From JAZDLC01 sp043802345 (GTDB lineage Bacteria > Planctomycetota > B15-G4 > JADJEK01): DNA of 20,577 nt. Positions within the stretch are counted from its first letter, which is position 1. The number at the start of each line of letters is the position of its first letter. Location: contig JAZDLC010000278.1 in NCBI GenBank assembly GCA_043802345.1, forward strand, positions 1 through 20,577, read 5' to 3'. This document shows positions 1 to 8,221 of the stretch, in pieces. The notes under the pieces were generated by a model that saw only the letters and a program-made list of their open reading frames with translations, had not been told where the DNA came from and made no database searches. The position numbers and the translations under genes were made by a program.

Positions 1-1
1 C

Positions 2-844
2 CACACCTACGCCATCCACAACTACTACGCTCCAGCGGAGCTCGTCCGCGAGTTCGATACCGGCCCTGAAACCTCCTGGCGGGGAGACCTCTCGCGGCGG
101 CTCAATCCGCCCTACTGGCGGGCCGAGGGCCAGGCTCCGCTCGCTGGAGACGCCCAGCACCTGGTCGATCTCTACGACGCCACCATTCGGTATGCGGATC
201 TCGAACTTGCGCGGATGTTCGATCGGCTGGAGAGCCAGGGGCTGCTGGCAGACACGCTGGTGGTCATCACGTCAGACCACGGTGAGGAGTTCCTCGAGCA
301 CGGAGGCCTGCAGCACTCCCTGACCTTGTTCGAGGAACAGCTCCGCGTGCCGCTGATGATCCGCCTGCCGCATGGGTCGGGCGGGACGCGCATCCACGAT
401 CCGGTGATCCAGGCCGATCTGGCACCTACTCTGGTCGACCTGCTCGGACTCAGGGGGCGCCTTCCGGACCCGTCTTGCTGGCAGAACAGCCGGGCAAATC
501 TGCTGACCGGAAACGCGGACACCGCCCCATCCACTCCCCTTCTCGCGCAGATCGACCGCGCCGACGCCAGGGCGATCGCCCTGCGGCACGGCGATCTGAA
601 GTTGCTCTGGAGCGATACCACCGATCAGGTCCTCTTTCCCGCGCCGCGTGAATGGTCCCTCTTCGACCTGCGCCTCGACCCAGAGGAGGCCCACGATCTG
701 GCGCTCACCCACGCTTCCCTCCTGAAGCAGGAGCGGGAGCGCTTCGAACGGATCGTGGAGCGGTTGCGGCGCGATGCGCTGGAGGTCTCCGCCCGGCCGC
801 TCGACAGCGATACCCTGGAACAACTCCGCGCGCTGGGGTACTGA
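2..844 (+). CDS. Sulfatase / alkaline-phosphatase-superfamily hydrolase, 3' part only
   Basis: The reading frame is open from the first bases of the window and ends with TGA at 842-844, so the 5' part lies outside. Sulfatases hydrolyse sulfate or phosphate esters using a formylglycine or Ser/Thr nucleophile and divalent metal. The nucleophile region is not in the window, so activity cannot be judged. Visible family features are a segment reading 'VDLYDATIRYADLELARMFDRL' in substance, followed by the metal-site motif SDHGEEFLEHGG (Asp codon at 275, His codon at 278), which is typical of sulfatases. The C-terminus runs through a Leu/Arg-rich helix to 'LEQLRALGY', an ending common in sulfatases of environmental bacteria. 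An internal ATG at 215 falls inside the conserved domain and is not a plausible start. It converges on the YVTN gene across a hairpin terminator. Substrate unknown; it could be an arylsulfatase or a membrane-lipid phosphoethanolamine-type enzyme. Confidence 0.85.
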   Translation, partial: HTYAIHNYYAPAELVREFDTGPETSWRGDLSRRLNPPYWRAEGQAPLAGDAQHLVDLYDATIRYADLELARMFDRLESQGLLADTLVVITSDHGEEFLEHGGLQHSLTLFEEQLRVPLMIRLPHGSGGTRIHDPVIQADLAPTLVDLLGLRGRLPDPSCWQNSRANLLTGNADTAPSTPLLAQIDRADARAIALRHGDLKLLWSDTTDQVLFPAPREWSLFDLRLDPEEAHDLALTHASLLKQERERFERIVERLRRDALEVSARPLDSDTLEQLRALGY

Positions 845-888
845 TCCCCCTTCTCAGCCCCATCCCCGGCGGAGGGCGCAGATGCACG

Positions 889-926
889 AAAACCGCCTCC
901 TCACCCGAGGGAAAGGAGGCGGTTTC
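889..926. terminator. Bidirectional hairpin terminator between convergent genes
   Basis: An 11-bp perfect inverted repeat, AAACCGCCTCC (890-900) and GGAGGCGGTTT (915-925), encloses a 14-nt loop. It lies between the stop of the sulfatase gene (844) and the stop of the minus-strand YVTN gene (948). Read on the minus strand the stem is followed by TTTTCG; on the plus strand by TTTCAG. The U-tracts are short, so termination is plausible in both directions but somewhat better for the minus-strand gene. Confidence 0.75.
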
Positions 927-947
927 AGAGTCAGACTGCCAGCGTGA

Positions 948-3900
948 TTACTGGTCGAAGTACGTCGCCAGACGCCCGGGGACCGGGACATACGGGATCG
1001 ACGAGAGCTTGATGCCGGCGGCATCAGGATCCAGGACCTCGATCCGGTTGTCGCCCGGGAAGGAGACATACAAGCGGTCGGGGCTCATCGTGTTGGTCAC
1101 GCCACCCGGAATGAAGCGCAGCGGGTTCTTGCTGTTGTACACGAACGTGCTGCCGCCCGTGGGGCCAAAGGTCGGTCCCAGGTTCGTCTGGTTTCCAACC
1201 GGATTCTGGGCGAAGAAGTCCGTGGCGCGGATGTCGATGAGAGCGGCATCGTACGGAATCTGATCCTGGCCGCCGAAGTTGATCTGCTGCGTGATCGGCA
1301 CCAGCGGGCCGCCCCAGCTGCCGACCACCTCAAACGTCCGATCGATCGATGAAGGCGCATTCAACATGGTCCACGGCAGCGGCACCGGCGGGAAGGCGCC
1401 GAATGCGGGCTGCTGGGAGGTCCAGCAGATCCGGCTGATCATCGCCAGCCCGGTGTCGCGGTCACGATGCGTCGTATAGATTCCGCCTGGAAGGTTCGCT
1501 GGTGAACCCGGGTAGGTCTGCGGGTCGTAGCAGACATGCCGCAACTGCGCCAGCGGACTGTCGAGGGTCGCAGACCAGCGCAGCACATCGGCGCCCACAC
1601 CGGCCGCTCCACTCGGTCCCGACTCGTAGATGATGATGTCGCCCGTTCCCTGGTTGATGACATACCCCTGGTAGTTGGCCGACTGGAATCCGTTGAGATT
1701 GAACCGAGGCGTCAGCACGATCTCCCAGGGACGGCTCAGCCCGGTGCTCAGAGTCTTCCGGATCGTCTGGGAGGTCGGATCGAGGATGGAGATCGTGTTG
1801 CCGAAGTAGTTGCAGACGAAGACATCTTCACCCTCCGGCTGGACCGCCACATCTCTCGGGCCTGTGCCAACGCGAACCCTGTTGATCTCAGTGTGGAAGT
1901 AGGGCGAGTACGGATCGGTACCGATAATCGAAACCGAGTCGTCACCGAGATTCGACACGTAGAGCGTTCGCAGGTCGGGCGCCATTCCAAGCCCTTCCGG
2001 ATCGGGCGTTTGGATCGAGGCGATCACGGCCATGGTGTTCGAGTTCAGGCACTGAATCACACCGTTGTCCCTGTCGGTGACGTACAGGAAGTTGCCGATC
2101 TGCTGGCGCGAAGCGTAGGTATAGGTCACGTTGAACGACTGATACTGTGGACCATTCTGGGCGAAGGTCGGCAAGGTGTCGCCCGCCGCCGGGATGGTGA
2201 GGTTCGGGATCAGCAGAAAGCGCGTGGGGAGGTCCGGGGTGCCGCCAAAGGGCCTGACATCGACAGAGAAGACTTCATCCCCCTCGATCACGAAGGCCGG
2301 CCTCTTCAGGTGCTGCTGGTCGAAGACGATGTCCACCGGCGGGAGCCCGACGGGGAGCCTGAGCGGTGGCGGATTCGGCACGGGCGGGTCCGCGATGGTG
2401 TTGGAGGGCATCACGCCACCGAAGATCGAGGTGTGGAGCCCGAAATTCGCCTTGGGATTCAGGGTGTCGTAGTAGACCTTGTCCAGGAAGTCGCCGACCT
2501 GGATGTCGCCGACGGAACCAATTTCCGGCGCCTTCACCAGCCGGGGATCTCCGGCCGAGTTCCTGACCACCGTCTCGAAGCCCGGCGGATAGATGGATCG
2601 CGGATTCGCGCCGTTGGCGAGCGTTCCCACGCTGCCCTCGTTGATGCCAGGCACCGGGGTCGGCCCGCCGAGCTCCGGCGGATTGCCGCCCAGCCCGATC
2701 GGGTTGTTTCCGGTGAGGTCACCAAAGCCGTTCTTGTTGCAGCCGAACAGGATCGACCCGAACGGGCAGGAGGCGATGCTGTTGTAGTTCGTCACGATCA
2801 CCAGCTTCGTGGTTGCTGGATCGTTCGTCTCGAAACCCTGGCCGTCGAGGTTCACGACACCCATGCCCGTTCCGGAGAGGGTCGCAAAGTAAAGCGCCTG
2901 CGGGGCAACCGGTACATTCGTGAACTTGTGGCCGCCGGAGATGCGGAACGCCATGGCGGTGTACGGGCCAGCCGCGTCATCGAATCGGCCGTTCCAGAAG
3001 GTCGTGGCGGCGGAGGAGAGCGGGCTTCCGTTCGCGATGGTGTTGACGTTGCCGGAGTAGTCCAGGCCCCTGAGGGTGAGGTCGACCGTATCGGGAAGAT
3101 CCATGATCGGATCGATCAGATACTGCGCCAGGTTGTTCGGATTGAGGGGCCGGACATCGTAGGGGACGAGGAACGGGAAGGAGACTCCGTTGGGAGAAGC
3201 CTCGACCAGGAAGTTCGGATAGATCGGAACCCCCAGGTTCTCGGGATTCGGGATGACCGCGGTGTTGCCGTTGTAGAGCAGCGGAATCAGCGGATTGCCG
3301 GCGTTGAACTCCTTCACCTCGGCGGCGCTGAAACCGACCGACTCCGGGACCACGGGCTCGGTGAATTCGACCACGTACTTCGAGAACGACTCCACCACCG
3401 GATCGCCGTTGTTGGACGTCCGCGGAGGAGTGACCGGCCGGCGAGCGACCGACGGGTTCATGACGGGAGAACCGACAAGGACCGGGACGCCGGTGCCGTC
3501 TCCGATCTTGAGCACCCAGAAGCCGTTCACGATCGCTCCGCCCACCGAGTGCAGGCGGATGCGAAGCTCGCCGATCACGGAGACCTCTGGCGTTCCGCCC
3601 GTGCCACCGAAGGCGGCGACCGAGGTGATGTCCTGATCGCCGAGGTCCGACACGTAAACGAACGCCTTCTTGTCCAGGAGCCGGTTCTTCCCGGCAGCAT
3701 CTTGCCAGGTGGGGAAGAACGGATCGTTCTTGACCTTGACTCCGAACGCGGTCTTGCCGTTGATCACCGCGATCCCAGGCACATGGGCGCCGGTCTCATC
3801 GGTGATGGAGATGTTCGAAGTCAGGTAGGAGGTCGGAGCGAGCGAGGCCTTGTTCCTCATCAAGGTCTTGCGGATGCTCCCCTTGTTGATGGCCATCGGG

Positions 3901-4199
3901 AACAGCAGCATCACGAACTGGTTGGCCCCGGTGGCGTCCGGCGGGATCACCGGAGGCGGATTCGTGACTTCCCAGGCACCAGATGCCGTGCTGAACATGT
4001 ACTGGTTGTTGGCCTGACGTTCCTTCATCGACATCTGGGCGCCGTTGTTCGGCCCGATCGATCCGTAGACCTTGATGACGGGATCGTCCTGATGCCCACC
4101 CGGTACGTTGGCAAAGCCGTACTTCCCACCGGCGAAGGCCGACGGCAGTGCAGCAGCAACCATACCAACCACAAGCGTGTTTCGGAGGCGGATGCCCAT
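948..4199 (-). CDS. Large secreted YVTN beta-propeller protein
   Basis: The product is 1083 aa from the ATG at 4199. It begins with a classical signal peptide (MGIRLRNTLVVGMVAAALPSA, then FAGG) with no lipobox Cys, so export by signal peptidase I is expected. Residues up to about 690 are beta-rich and Pro/Gly/Asn-rich and read like Ig-like or adhesin-type domains; one segment holds a possible disulfide pair (CPFGSILFGC). From about residue 700 come repeats of the YVTN type: FLYVTDRDNG, LYVSNLGDDSVSI, GTGPRDVAV and VFVCNYFGNTISILD, which form beta-propellers in surface and secreted proteins. I see no C-terminal sorting signal or membrane anchor. It is monocistronic, with a terminator behind it and tgt divergent. 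Role unknown; adhesion, polymer binding or a cell-surface scaffold are guesses. Confident in gene and export, not in function. Confidence 0.85.
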   Translation of the reverse strand: MGIRLRNTLVVGMVAAALPSAFAGGKYGFANVPGGHQDDPVIKVYGSIGPNNGAQMSMKERQANNQYMFSTASGAWEVTNPPPVIPPDATGANQFVMLLFPMAINKGSIRKTLMRNKASLAPTSYLTSNISITDETGAHVPGIAVINGKTAFGVKVKNDPFFPTWQDAAGKNRLLDKKAFVYVSDLGDQDITSVAAFGGTGGTPEVSVIGELRIRLHSVGGAIVNGFWVLKIGDGTGVPVLVGSPVMNPSVARRPVTPPRTSNNGDPVVESFSKYVVEFTEPVVPESVGFSAAEVKEFNAGNPLIPLLYNGNTAVIPNPENLGVPIYPNFLVEASPNGVSFPFLVPYDVRPLNPNNLAQYLIDPIMDLPDTVDLTLRGLDYSGNVNTIANGSPLSSAATTFWNGRFDDAAGPYTAMAFRISGGHKFTNVPVAPQALYFATLSGTGMGVVNLDGQGFETNDPATTKLVIVTNYNSIASCPFGSILFGCNKNGFGDLTGNNPIGLGGNPPELGGPTPVPGINEGSVGTLANGANPRSIYPPGFETVVRNSAGDPRLVKAPEIGSVGDIQVGDFLDKVYYDTLNPKANFGLHTSIFGGVMPSNTIADPPVPNPPPLRLPVGLPPVDIVFDQQHLKRPAFVIEGDEVFSVDVRPFGGTPDLPTRFLLIPNLTIPAAGDTLPTFAQNGPQYQSFNVTYTYASRQQIGNFLYVTDRDNGVIQCLNSNTMAVIASIQTPDPEGLGMAPDLRTLYVSNLGDDSVSIIGTDPYSPYFHTEINRVRVGTGPRDVAVQPEGEDVFVCNYFGNTISILDPTSQTIRKTLSTGLSRPWEIVLTPRFNLNGFQSANYQGYVINQGTGDIIIYESGPSGAAGVGADVLRWSATLDSPLAQLRHVCYDPQTYPGSPANLPGGIYTTHRDRDTGLAMISRICWTSQQPAFGAFPPVPLPWTMLNAPSSIDRTFEVVGSWGGPLVPITQQINFGGQDQIPYDAALIDIRATDFFAQNPVGNQTNLGPTFGPTGGSTFVYNSKNPLRFIPGGVTNTMSPDRLYVSFPGDNRIEVLDPDAAGIKLSSIPYVPVPGRLATYFDQ

Positions 4200-4205
4200 T
4201 GACAT

Positions 4206-4211
4206 CTCCTT
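4206..4211 (-). promoter_or_regulatory. Shine-Dalgarno site that fixes the start of the YVTN gene
   Basis: Read on the minus strand this is AAGGAG. It directly abuts the ATG at 4205 (no spacer), which would be poorly used, but lies 6 nt upstream of the second in-frame ATG at 4199. I therefore start the gene at 4199. Confidence 0.7.
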
Positions 4212-4487
4212 ACTTGGATTTCACAGCGGAGCTCGTGACTGATGCCCTGGCAGGATGGGGCCTGGACAACCGGGAACTTTGACAAATAGTAGAAGCACCA
4301 TCCGTTCCATACCAAAACAAAGTCGAAAACCTTTTGCTTTCAGGGGTTATGAGCGCGCCTCCGGCTGCTCTGATGTGCGCTTTCGCGCAGAATCCGGGAT
4401 CTCGTGCTGTTCCGCACGCCGTATCTCCCTGGCCGGGTCGGGCGGCGCCGACCGAAGTTGCTATCCAGAAGAGGCTTGTCGTCCATC

Positions 4488-5609
4488 ATGGTATCTCGGG
4501 TTGAATTGAGAATCGACCGCTCTGATGGCCCGGCCCGGGCCGGGTTCGCCACCATCCGGGGACGCTCGTTCCAGACTCCGGCATTCATGCCGGTCGGGAC
4601 CGTGGGAAGCGTCAAGGGACTGGCCCCGAACGACCTGCGGACCGCAGGCGCCGAGATCATCTTGGCGAACACATATCATCTTCGCCTTCGGCCCGGGCAC
4701 GAAGTGGTGCGGAGCTTCGGCGGTCTGCACCACTTCGTCAATTGGGATGGGGCAATCCTCACCGACTCCGGCGGCTATCAGATCTTCTCTCACTCCGACC
4801 GGGTCAAGATCGATGAAGGGGGCGCCACCATCCGCTCGCATCTGGACGGCGAGCAGATCCGCCTCACTCCCGAAGAGGTCGTGACGATTCAGGAGGCACT
4901 CGATCCGGACATCGCAATGGTGCTCGACCACCCCGTGGCCCTGCCCGCCAGGAGGGAAGAGGTGCGCGAGGCGGCGGCCCGCACGGTCCGCTGGGCGGAG
5001 CGGGCGCTTCAGGCCCACCGCAGCCGCGTCCGGAGCGGCCAGGCCCTCTTCGGCATCGTTCAGGGCGCTCTGGATCTCGAACTCCGCGCGGAGCAGGTGC
5101 GCGCTCTCACGCTTCTGGAGTTTGACGGCTACGCCCTGGGCGGTCTGGCCGTCGGCGAGTCGAAGCAGGAACTCGCCACGACCGTGAGCGCCGTCCTGCC
5201 GCTGTTTCCCGCCGATCGCCTGCGGTATGTCATGGGGGTCGGGTATCCCCAGGATCTCCTGCTCGCCATCAGCGCCGGCGCCGACCTGTTCGACTGCGTG
5301 CTGCCCACGCGTCACGCCCGGACCGGACAGGCCTTCACGTCGCGAGGAGTGGTCCGGCTGAGGCTCAGCGCGCACCGCACCGCCCGGCGCCCCCTCGACC
5401 CTGACTGCGACTGCGAAACATGCAGGAAGTTCGAACTGGGCTATCTTACTCATCTGTACACATGCCATGAGATGCTCGGGCCGATCCTGGTGGCGCGGCA
5501 CAATGTGCACTTCTACCAGCGGTTGGTGCGGGATGCGGGGAGGGCGATTCGGGAGGGTGTATTTGGTGAGTACCGGGACAGAACGCTGGCATTGCTGGAT
5601 CACGGTTGA
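4488..5609 (+). CDS. tgt: tRNA-guanine transglycosylase (queuosine modification)
   Basis: TGT swaps guanine-34 in GUN anticodons for a 7-deazaguanine (preQ1 in bacteria), making queuosine in the cytoplasm. The product is 373 aa from the ATG at 4488, close to the family's usual length. An upstream in-frame ATG at 4404 would add 28 Arg-rich residues with no homology, so I reject it; no strong ribosome site is visible for either. Diagnostic residues are present: DSGGYQ (Asp93), GIVQG (Gln192), GGLAVGE, FDCVLPTR (nucleophile Asp269), and the zinc ligands in DCDCETC (Cys307, Cys309, Cys312) plus His338. The odd part is the base-recognition loop. Where bacterial TGTs read DECTPYP, this one reads DHPVALP: Asp147 is kept but the Cys is replaced by Pro149. 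No other queuosine gene is nearby. Family assignment is firm; base specificity may differ. Confidence 0.95.
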   Translation: MVSRVELRIDRSDGPARAGFATIRGRSFQTPAFMPVGTVGSVKGLAPNDLRTAGAEIILANTYHLRLRPGHEVVRSFGGLHHFVNWDGAILTDSGGYQIFSHSDRVKIDEGGATIRSHLDGEQIRLTPEEVVTIQEALDPDIAMVLDHPVALPARREEVREAAARTVRWAERALQAHRSRVRSGQALFGIVQGALDLELRAEQVRALTLLEFDGYALGGLAVGESKQELATTVSAVLPLFPADRLRYVMGVGYPQDLLLAISAGADLFDCVLPTRHARTGQAFTSRGVVRLRLSAHRTARRPLDPDCDCETCRKFELGYLTHLYTCHEMLGPILVARHNVHFYQRLVRDAGRAIREGVFGEYRDRTLALLDHG

Positions 5610-5632
5610 CCCGTCACAGCGCCGTCCGAATC

Positions 5633-5659
5633 GTACTCGTACTCAGCGCAGCGGTACTC
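5633..5659. repeat. Short GTACTC repeat cluster between convergent genes
   Basis: Three copies of GTACTC occur in the 131-bp space between the stops of tgt and the SH3b gene, at 5633-5638, 5639-5644 and 5654-5659. The last is followed by the variant GTGCTC. A run of eight C residues (5716-5723) follows. No good terminator hairpin is visible here. The pattern could be a remnant of a dispersed intergenic repeat, but only one cluster is in the window. Confidence 0.4.
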
Positions 5660-5740
5660 GTGCTCGAACCCCCCATACACGTCGGCCTTCGACGATTCGA
5701 ATACGGGAGCGCAAGCCCCCCCCACCAGTGCCGGGACGCA

Positions 5741-6976
5741 CTATCGCAGCAGGATCTCCAACCGATCAACATCCACCACGGGAGCCCCTTCGGCACGCAA
5801 CGTCCGGCCGCTGACCTGAACCTGGAGGCCGGCATAGTCCTTCAGCCGCAACTTTCCTGAAGAGCAGAGAAGCCACGCACGAACCTGAGTCCCCTGCTCC
5901 AGGGAGATCGGGTGGGACAGGTCGTTCGGCCGGGTCCGCAGGAAACCGGACCAGGAGCCGGGCTTGCCCGGCTCGATCGGGGCGGGCTCATTCTCCTTTG
6001 TGCCCGCCGCCTCCGCGAGCTGTCGGATCCTCTCGCGTTCGGCCGCGAGCCGGTCCTTTTCCTCCTGCAGCTCCTTGAGCAGCGCCAGCCGCTCCCGTTC
6101 CTCCTCCTGCAGCCTCTCCAGCGCCACGATCTGCTCATCGAGCGCCCCCGCCTGGGCTCTCAGGACCGGGTCATCGGAATCGGCGAGAGCCTGGGCCAGC
6201 AGGGCCCGGGAATCGGAGTAGTCCGCCGCGAGCCCGAGCTTCCCGGCCTCCTCGAGCAGACCCGCGGCCTGGCGAACCAGCCCGGGCGCCTGTTGTGCCC
6301 GCTCTTTCGCTTCCAGCCTGGCGATCGCCTCCGGTGAGCGGCGCTCGAACGCCGCGGTCCGGGTCCGGCGCGCCGCGGCGATCCCGTCGAGCAGCTCAGG
6401 ATTATTGACCGGGTCCCCCGCGATCTCGACCTCGTCATCCGCCGCGAACAGGGGCATATCGGCGGGCGCCACGATGCGGTACCACTCCGGATCGGTCTCG
6501 GCCGGTCCGTACACCATCAACTTCTCACCGGTGTGCACCTTTCCCAGCGGATAATCACCCGTGGAGGTCGGCCGCGAACGCACGTTCACCCTGTCGGTGT
6601 TCACAGTGCCGATATCGTCGTCGCCCAGGTCGACGTACCGCCCGTGGATGTAGGCCGTAAAACCCGCCGGAACCAGGACCTCCACGTGTCCCCGGGCGTC
6701 CCCCACCACCAGCAGCAACTCCCCTTCCTGCCCGCCGCGCAGCACCCGGTAGGCCGGATCCGGCCCCGACCGCAGCACCGCCCCGGTGCCCTTCACCCGG
6801 GCGATGAACAGAATTTCCCGCTCTCCCACCCAGCCCAGAGGATCTTCGCCGTCCGCCGAGACCGACGTCGTGTCGGCTGGAGCGTCCTGGGCCGGAAGAT
6901 CCGAGGCCAGGAACGTGCCGAGGCCGACCACGGACAGCCCGAACAGAATCGTGCGAGGGATGATGGGATGGATCAT
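5741..6976 (-). CDS. Secreted SH3b-domain protein with coiled coil
   Basis: The 411-aa product starts at the ATG at 6976, preceded by GGCGGAG at good spacing. Residues 1-29 form a signal peptide (hydrophobic core around 8-25, likely cut after LPA). Residues about 50-115 and 120-172 look like two bacterial SH3 domains: the second has the hallmark 'VNVRSRPTS...G' and 'GEKLMVYG...EWYRI' pattern. Such domains usually bind peptidoglycan or peptides in the periplasm. A charged Glu/Arg/Leu-rich coiled coil spans about 280-325, and a beta-rich C-terminal domain of about 70 residues (340-411) has no name that I recognise. It lies 36 bp behind larC and is probably co-transcribed, though the functional link is unclear. 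Best guess is a periplasmic envelope-associated protein. Confidence 0.85.
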   Translation of the reverse strand: MIHPIIPRTILFGLSVVGLGTFLASDLPAQDAPADTTSVSADGEDPLGWVGEREILFIARVKGTGAVLRSGPDPAYRVLRGGQEGELLLVVGDARGHVEVLVPAGFTAYIHGRYVDLGDDDIGTVNTDRVNVRSRPTSTGDYPLGKVHTGEKLMVYGPAETDPEWYRIVAPADMPLFAADDEVEIAGDPVNNPELLDGIAAARRTRTAAFERRSPEAIARLEAKERAQQAPGLVRQAAGLLEEAGKLGLAADYSDSRALLAQALADSDDPVLRAQAGALDEQIVALERLQEEERERLALLKELQEEKDRLAAERERIRQLAEAAGTKENEPAPIEPGKPGSWSGFLRTRPNDLSHPISLEQGTQVRAWLLCSSGKLRLKDYAGLQVQVSGRTLRAEGAPVVDVDRLEILLR

Positions 6977-7012
6977 GACAGTCTCCGCCTTCGTGGCGCC
7001 GGTTCTCGTGAC

Positions 7013-8221
7013 TCACTTCGATGGTTCGATCGGCCCCAGCTTATCCGCCGTGCGAGGCCAGGCAGGAAGCTCGCGCTGGATCGTCTCCAGAATCTGCCGG
7101 TACGGGAGGTTCCGCTCCCTGGCGATCCTCGCGACGTCCTCGTACTCCGGTGCCGCCCGCGTCATTCCGTCGGGACCCCGGGCGAACTTGGTGTTCACTT
7201 CCCCCAGGGAGGTCAGGATCGACGCGCTGATCCGCTCGAGCCGGGTCCGGTTGACCCGCTGCCTGCGAACGCCCAGCGTGTGCGTCTCGGCGAAGATCAA
7301 CCGCTCGATCTCGTCGGCACGCGCCTCGTCGGCCAGCGCGCTGAACAGAATGCCGGGCCGGGATTTCTTCATCTGGATTGTGGACGCATAGGCGTCCATG
7401 GCTCCGCTTGCCAGCAGCTTCTCGATCAGGAAGCCGACCACCTGTCCGGTGGCATCATCCAGATTTGTCTCCAGGAGCACGATCTGCTCGCTGACCTCCG
7501 GCTGATTCCCCAGGATGAGGCGCAGCGCGTTCGGCGGCCCGTCCTTGTGCTCCCGTTTGCCGAAGCCGTACCCGATCCTGGAAGGGATGAATGAGTAGCC
7601 GGAGCCGATCGACCGCGCCAGGGTGGACACCAGGGCCGCCCCGGTCGGCGTGACCAACTCCCCCTCCAGGCCCGAGAAGACCACCGGCGCGCCCTTCAGC
7701 AGCTCGATGGCGGCGGGAACCGGAACCGGCAGCTCTCCGTGACGGCATTCGGCGAGGCCACGTCCGAGCGTGATTCGCGAGGCATGGACCTCCTCGACGC
7801 CCAAAAGGGCCAGTCCGGCGACGGTGCCGACAATGTCCACGATGGCGTCAACAGCGCCCACCTCGTGGAAATGCACCTCGTTCACGGTGGTGCCATGAAC
7901 CTGAGCCTCCGCCACCGCCAACCGCGTGAAGACCGCGAGGGAGCGCTCCTTGACCTCCGGATCGAGCCCGGAACCGGCGATGATCGCCTTGATGTCGTCC
8001 AGCTTCCGGTGAGGCGGTTCCGTCTCTTCTGTCACCACGTCGACCCGAAAACCCTCCATGCCCGAGCGCACGGTCCGGCCCGCCTCGAGGCGGAACTCGC
8101 TCAGGCCCAGCTTCTCGAGCTCCGCGAGCAGCGATTCCAGTGGCAGTCCTGCGCTCAGCAAGGCACCCAGGAACATGTCGCCCGACACACCAGAAAAGCA
8201 GTCGAGGTATGCAATCCGCAT
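7013..8221 (-). CDS. larC: Nickel-pincer cofactor biosynthesis protein LarC
   Basis: LarC is the CTP-dependent cyclometallase that inserts nickel into the pincer nucleotide used by lactate racemase and related LarA-type enzymes. The product is 402 aa, normal for the full-length family, with the LarC1 and LarC2 parts in one uninterrupted frame. Family motifs are visible: MRIAYLDCFSGVSGDM at the N-terminus, NEVHFHEVGAVDAIVDIVG (about 114-132), the ELVTPTGAAL segment (188-197), and ETNLDDATGQ (251-260) with QMKKSRPG (283-290) in the second half. The start at 8221 is supported by a GGGAG site (8230-8234) 8 nt upstream; a longer frame to 8314 lacks homology. larB, larE and larA are not in the window, so the client enzyme is unknown. 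It heads a probable two-gene unit with the SH3b gene. Confidence 0.93.
   Translation of the reverse strand: MRIAYLDCFSGVSGDMFLGALLSAGLPLESLLAELEKLGLSEFRLEAGRTVRSGMEGFRVDVVTEETEPPHRKLDDIKAIIAGSGLDPEVKERSLAVFTRLAVAEAQVHGTTVNEVHFHEVGAVDAIVDIVGTVAGLALLGVEEVHASRITLGRGLAECRHGELPVPVPAAIELLKGAPVVFSGLEGELVTPTGAALVSTLARSIGSGYSFIPSRIGYGFGKREHKDGPPNALRLILGNQPEVSEQIVLLETNLDDATGQVVGFLIEKLLASGAMDAYASTIQMKKSRPGILFSALADEARADEIERLIFAETHTLGVRRQRVNRTRLERISASILTSLGEVNTKFARGPDGMTRAAPEYEDVARIARERNLPYRQILETIQRELPAWPRTADKLGPIEPSK

Noticed and set aside
1536..4202. 888-codon plus-strand open frame opposite the YVTN gene
   Set aside because: It is rich in Arg, Asp, Gly and His, with no recognisable domain, and mirrors a gene with a signal peptide, Shine-Dalgarno site and terminator. 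Long antisense frames are expected in GC-rich coding DNA.
4279..4306. Perfect TTGACA at 4279-4284 as a tgt promoter
   Set aside because: No acceptable -10 box lies 16-18 bp downstream (TCCGTT there), and the site is about 200 bp from the start codon. It may be chance.
4404..4487. N-terminal extension of tgt to the ATG at 4404
   Set aside because: The 28 extra residues are Arg-rich and outside the TGT family; the conserved fold begins just after the ATG at 4488.
5676..5700. Small hairpin CGTCG/CGACG behind tgt as a terminator
   Set aside because: A 5-bp stem without a following T-tract is too weak to call.
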